NCBI GenBank assembly: GCA_004525335.1 | Contig: SPCL01000084.1 | Location: 1-8,961, forward strand | DNA: 8,961 nt | Source of the DNA: Thermodesulfobacteriales bacterium | GTDB lineage: Bacteria; Desulfobacterota_D; UBA1144; Nemesobacterales; UBA2774 | Direction of reading: 5' to 3' | In this document: piece after piece, positions 5,802 through 8,961 of the stretch | Layout of the letters: every line of letters starts with the position of its first letter | How positions within the stretch are numbered: position 1 is the first letter of the stretch | Program-made: the position numbers and the translations under genes | The notes under the pieces: generated by a model | The model's database searches: none | The model's input: the letters and a program-made list of their open reading frames with translations, nothing else | Told to the model about the DNA's origin: nothing

Positions 5802-7175
5802 ATGAGTTCATTAATATTGATAATTGAAGATGAAAGACTACTTTCAAAACAACTCCAGAAAGCGTTATCACAGGAAGGATATTTTGTCATCACATCTTAT
5901 GGAGGTGTGGAAGGACTGCAAATTGCTAAGAGGGAAAATCCGGATCTGGTTATTTTAGACCTTAAACTTCCGGATCGTGATGGCCTACAAGTGCTTAAAG
6001 ATTTGTCAGGATTTGAACGTATGCCTCCAACTATCATGATGACGGCACACGGGAGTGTTGAGGTGGCCGTATCTGCTATAAGAGACGGGGCTTATGACTT
6101 TATAGAGAAACCGTTCCCGCTTGATAAATTAAAGGTAATGGTTAGAAATGCTCTAAGAATCAGTGAGCTGAATAATAGCTTAAATGCTGTTGCAAGGAGA
6201 GCTCAGGAAAAATATGGGGTTGATTCAATAATGGGTAAAAGTGAGTCTATTAAAGAGATAATGGACTTATTTAAGAAGCTAACAGAAACTGATCCTAAGA
6301 CTATACTTATTCGCGGGGAAAGTGGGACGGGTAAGGGACTTGCTGCAAAAGTGCTCCACTTTAACGGCTTACGGAAGCAAGGACCATTTATAGAATTAAA
6401 CTGCGCGGCTATACCAGAGACTCTTTTAGAGAGCGAGTTGTTTGGTCATGAAGCAGGCGCTTTCACTGATGCTAAAAAATTAAATAAAGGAATCTTAGAG
6501 CAAGCAGACGGGGGCACTGTATTTCTTGATGAGATTGGTGATATGAGTCTTTCTCTCCAGGCCAAGCTTGTTAAAGCAGTTGAAGAAAGGAGTTTCCGCA
6601 GAGTAGGGGGCAATAGGGATATAACAGTGGATATCTGTGTTATGGCAGCTACTAATCATGATCTCAAATCGCTTGTTAAAAACGGCGGTTTTAGAGAAGA
6701 TCTATATCATCGTTTAAATGTGATAAATTTTGAAATGCCTTCCTTAAGAGAGAGAAAAGAGGATATCCCTCTGATTACTGATTACTTCATTTCCTATTTC
6801 AATCTTGATCTAAATAAGAACATTAATATTATTCCTTCAGAAGTAAGAAAGACTTTTTTGCATTATGACTGGCCCGGCAACGTCAGGGAGCTTAGAAGCA
6901 CCATTGAAAGAGCAGTGCTACTTAGTGAGGATGGTTTATTAAACCCAAAATACGTGAAGATTGAAGAAGGTGATAGTCTAAAGGTTCAGGACGGGGATGA
7001 TAAGATGGTTATTGACATTCCTCATGACGACGCATCACTTTACAAAATTGAAAGAAAAGTTATAACTAAAGCACTGGATTTGCATAACTGGAACCAGACC
7101 AGAACTGCTGAAATGCTCGGGATTACACGTGAAGTGCTTCGCTATCGGATGAAGAAATGGGGTCTACTGAGCTAA
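5802..7175 (+). CDS. NtrC-family sigma54-dependent response regulator
   Basis: The product of 457 residues has three domains in order. The receiver domain (about 1-120) carries the acidic pair Asp10/Glu11, phospho-acceptor Asp53, Thr81 and Lys103. The AAA+ sigma54-activation domain (about 142-373) has Walker A GESGTGK (172-178), Walker B FLDEIG (241-246) and arginine-finger candidates Arg298 and Arg304. It also has the sigma54-contacting loop as GAFTDA (219-224) instead of GAFTGA. The Fis-type helix-turn-helix is at about 417-457 (RTAEMLGITREVLRYRM). Phosphorylation by the adjacent kinase should trigger ATP-driven opening of sigma54 promoters. ATG 5802 is chosen because AGGA (5791-5794) is well placed for it; an in-frame GTG at 5796 lies too close to that site. 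The gene begins 82 nt after the kinase and ends 13 nt before cstA, which suggests one transcript. The target promoter is not visible in the window. Confidence 0.93.
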   Translation: MSSLILIIEDERLLSKQLQKALSQEGYFVITSYGGVEGLQIAKRENPDLVILDLKLPDRDGLQVLKDLSGFERMPPTIMMTAHGSVEVAVSAIRDGAYDFIEKPFPLDKLKVMVRNALRISELNNSLNAVARRAQEKYGVDSIMGKSESIKEIMDLFKKLTETDPKTILIRGESGTGKGLAAKVLHFNGLRKQGPFIELNCAAIPETLLESELFGHEAGAFTDAKKLNKGILEQADGGTVFLDEIGDMSLSLQAKLVKAVEERSFRRVGGNRDITVDICVMAATNHDLKSLVKNGGFREDLYHRLNVINFEMPSLRERKEDIPLITDYFISYFNLDLNKNINIIPSEVRKTFLHYDWPGNVRELRSTIERAVLLSEDGLLNPKYVKIEEGDSLKVQDGDDKMVIDIPHDDASLYKIERKVITKALDLHNWNQTRTAEMLGITREVLRYRMKKWGLLS

Positions 7176-7188
7176 GAGGAGATTATAA

Positions 7189-8871
7189 TTGAATGCCGCG
7201 CTTCTGGCTATTATTGTCTTAATTCTATATTTCCTAGCTTATCGTTTTTATTCGAAATTTTTGGCTGATAAGATTTTTCGTCTGTCAGATGATGAAGTAA
7301 CCCCGGCGCATGAAAAAAATGACGGGATCGACTATGTCCCGAGCAATAAGCATGTGCTTTTCGGTCATCATTTTGCTTCAATTGCAGGAGCTGCCCCTAT
7401 TATTGGACCTGCTATTGCGGTCTTTTGGGGGTGGGTGCCGGCTATAATATGGATAGTCTTAGGCACAATTTTTATGGGTGCAGTTCATGATTTCAGCGCA
7501 TTAGTAATTTCAGTAAGAGAGAAGGGGCGATCTGTCGGCGATTTGGCCGGAACTTTAATTAATCACAGAGCTAGAACGCTATTTTTGCTAATAGTCTATT
7601 TTCTTATTTTCTTTGTTATCGCTGTTTTTGCCTACGCTATAGCATCTCTATTCGTGGCTTTTCCTGAGAGTGTTTTGCCGGTCAACTTCCAAATTATAGT
7701 AGCTGTCATAATAGGATTTTTGTTCTATAAAAAAGGTGTCCCTATACTCTGGCCCTCAATTTTCGCACTAATTACGCTATATGTAATGATCTGGGTAGGG
7801 ACTTTTGTACCAATGGAGATACCCGCGATAATGGGAAGCCAGATTGTTACCTGGATTTTGCTACTTCTTGCATATTCCTTTATTGCCTCTGTCCTTCCTG
7901 TCTGGACATTGCTCCAACCCCGGGACTATATAAATGGTCATCAACTTATTTTAGGTTTAGGGCTTCTTTTCGTAGGTATTTTGGTTGCCCATCCAGAAAT
8001 GCAGGCGCCTGCCTTTAATCATAATGCCGCGGGAGGCGTGCCACTATTTCCATTCATATTTGTGACTATAGCGTGCGGTGCAATAAGCGGTTTTCACGGT
8101 CTAGTCGCAAGCGGTACAACCTCTAAACAGCTAAATAAAATGAAAGATTCAAGAATGATCGGTTATGGAGGAATGTTGGGAGAGGGCGTACTTGCAATGA
8201 TTGCCACACTTGCTGTTGCCGCGGGAATAAGCAGAGGAGACTGGCTTACTCACTATGAAACATGGGACTTAGCTGCCAAAGGCGGGATTACAAACTTTGT
8301 ACACGGCGCTTCTACATTTTTGCATGCACTCCATATACCAACTGTCTTCAGCAACACGTTGATAAGTGTAATTGTTATTAGTTTTGCTGCAACATCTCTT
8401 GATACGGCCACAAGAGTACAAAGACTTATTCTGGGAGAGTTAGGAACAGCGTATAAAATTAAGCCACTTAAGAATAGATATGTAGGAGCCCTCTTAGCTG
8501 TTGTACCTGCCTTGTTGTTAGCTGTTTTAGTTGAAGCACCTGGTAAAGGTCTTGGTTCCGGGGGATTTTTACTCTGGCCGCTGTTTGGCGCAACTAACCA
8601 GCTTGTTGCTGGATTAACACTTCTTGTTGCAACCATCTATTTATGGAAAACCAAGCGCCCGGTGATTTATACTTTAATTCCGATGGTGTTTCTGGTTCTT
8701 ATGACAATTGCCGCTATGTTATGGAACTTTAAAGCCTTTGCAAACAACCCCCTTCTCCTAATTCTTTCCGCAATAATACTTGCGCTCTCGGTGTGGTTAT
8801 TACTTGAAACTTACTTTGTATATAAAACTCAGAAGACAGAGAAAGCTATAGAATCTAAAATAAATGAGTGA
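7189..8871 (+). CDS. cstA: CstA-family carbon-starvation transporter (peptide/pyruvate uptake)
   Basis: A 560-residue polytopic inner-membrane protein of the CstA family. Escherichia coli CstA and BtsT are implicated in pyruvate and peptide uptake. Visible family blocks are FGHHFASIAGAAPIIGP (58-74), GAVHDFSALVISVR (97-110), QPRDYING (243-250), ISGFHGLVASGTTSKQL (299-315), SFAATSLDTATRVQR (398-412) and LWPLFGATNQL (462-472). The last two belong to the C-terminal CstA_5TM part. Many hydrophobic helices run from residue 2 to about 545, followed by a charged cytoplasmic tail. At 560 residues it is shorter than E. coli CstA (701), as in many other phyla. Start is TTG with GAGGAG (7176-7181) seven bases upstream. 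Only 13 nt separate it from the regulator gene, so expression is probably coupled to it and possibly controlled by it. The exact substrate (pyruvate, peptides, other) cannot be read from sequence. Confidence 0.93.
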   Translation: MNAALLAIIVLILYFLAYRFYSKFLADKIFRLSDDEVTPAHEKNDGIDYVPSNKHVLFGHHFASIAGAAPIIGPAIAVFWGWVPAIIWIVLGTIFMGAVHDFSALVISVREKGRSVGDLAGTLINHRARTLFLLIVYFLIFFVIAVFAYAIASLFVAFPESVLPVNFQIIVAVIIGFLFYKKGVPILWPSIFALITLYVMIWVGTFVPMEIPAIMGSQIVTWILLLLAYSFIASVLPVWTLLQPRDYINGHQLILGLGLLFVGILVAHPEMQAPAFNHNAAGGVPLFPFIFVTIACGAISGFHGLVASGTTSKQLNKMKDSRMIGYGGMLGEGVLAMIATLAVAAGISRGDWLTHYETWDLAAKGGITNFVHGASTFLHALHIPTVFSNTLISVIVISFAATSLDTATRVQRLILGELGTAYKIKPLKNRYVGALLAVVPALLLAVLVEAPGKGLGSGGFLLWPLFGATNQLVAGLTLLVATIYLWKTKRPVIYTLIPMVFLVLMTIAAMLWNFKAFANNPLLLILSAIILALSVWLLLETYFVYKTQKTEKAIESKINE

Positions 8872-8880
8872 TTTTAGATT
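8852..8880. terminator. AT-rich hairpin at the convergent gene ends
   Basis: A perfect 10-bp inverted repeat, AATCTAAAAT (8852-8861) and ATTTTAGATT (8871-8880), with a 9-nt loop spans the cstA stop codon. It overlaps the stop of the converging minus-strand frame. On the plus strand a run of six T (8888-8893) follows after a short gap. The stem has only one G-C pair, so it is thermodynamically weak; it may be a poor bidirectional terminator or a chance palindrome in AT-rich DNA. Confidence 0.35.
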
Positions 8881-8961
8881 ACTCAACTTTTTTCTCAAAG
8901 TAATGAAACCATTTATATGCATAAAGCGTATATATCAAAAGAGTGAGTAAAATATTATCTG
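8879..8961 (-). CDS. C-terminal end of an unidentified, probably membrane protein, N-terminus beyond the window edge
   Basis: On the minus strand one frame is open from the right edge to a TAA at 8879-8881, giving 26 codons that translate to a hydrophobic stretch (NILLTLLIYTLYAY) followed by a charged tail (KWFHYFEKKVE). This reads like a last transmembrane helix with a cytoplasmic end. It converges on cstA with a gap of only 7 nt, as is common for real gene ends. It is too short for family assignment and does not look like YbdD, the small soluble partner found next to E. coli cstA. A chance open frame of this length is possible. Confidence 0.45.
   Translation of the reverse strand, partial: DNILLTLLIYTLYAYKWFHYFEKKVE

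Noticed and set aside
8253..8636. Minus-strand open frame of 127 codons
   Set aside because: Antisense to strongly conserved CstA family blocks; shadow frame.

Overview
The window is about 9 kb of moderately AT-rich DNA from a Gram-negative (diderm) bacterium. The diderm inference rests on an RND-type periplasmic adaptor with a lipoprotein signal, a lipidated coiled-coil/TPR protein of the Tol-Pal YbgF/CpoB type, and a sigma54-type two-component system. Gene style (TTG starts, GC near 37-40% outside one gene, NtrC-family regulator beside a short CstA) would fit an uncultured Desulfobacterota- or Dadabacteria-like lineage, but this is a weak inference. No rRNA, tRNA, insertion sequence, CRISPR array or phage gene was seen.

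Layout, left to right. (1) 1-890, minus strand: the N-terminal 296 residues of an AcrA/MexA-type efflux membrane fusion lipoprotein that runs off the left edge. (2) 891-1110: a divergent intergenic region with a good promoter and an operator-like inverted repeat for the efflux gene. (3) 1111-2205, plus: an FMN-dependent nitronate monooxygenase. (4) 2206-2368: a regulatory region with two 17-bp direct repeats one 21-bp period apart, the second covering the -35 box of a candidate promoter. (5) 2369-3589, plus: a secreted AA10 lytic polysaccharide monooxygenase (LPMO) with a GbpA-like second domain and a C-terminal CBM73/CBM5-12-like chitin-binding module, closed by a clear intrinsic terminator. 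Its base composition is visibly more GC-rich than its neighbours. (6) 3687-4250, minus: the YbgF/CpoB-like lipoprotein. (7) 4445-8871, plus: a histidine kinase, an NtrC-family sigma54 activator and a CstA-family transporter, closely spaced and probably one operon. (8) 8879-8961, minus: the hydrophobic C-terminal end of a protein that runs off the right edge, convergent with cstA.

Two units look functionally coherent. The LPMO gene stands alone with its own promoter, tandem operator-like sites and terminator, and probably gives the cell oxidative attack on chitin-like polymers. The kinase/activator/CstA unit resembles in logic the pyruvate- or peptide-responsive BtsS-BtsR/BtsT systems of enterobacteria, but with an NtrB/NtrC-type pair instead of a LytS/LytR-type pair. 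The kinase has a very small extracytoplasmic sensor and the activator has a GAFTDA variant of the GAFTGA loop. None of the families is new; the novelty candidates are the LPMO architecture and its regulation, and the sigma54-type control of cstA.
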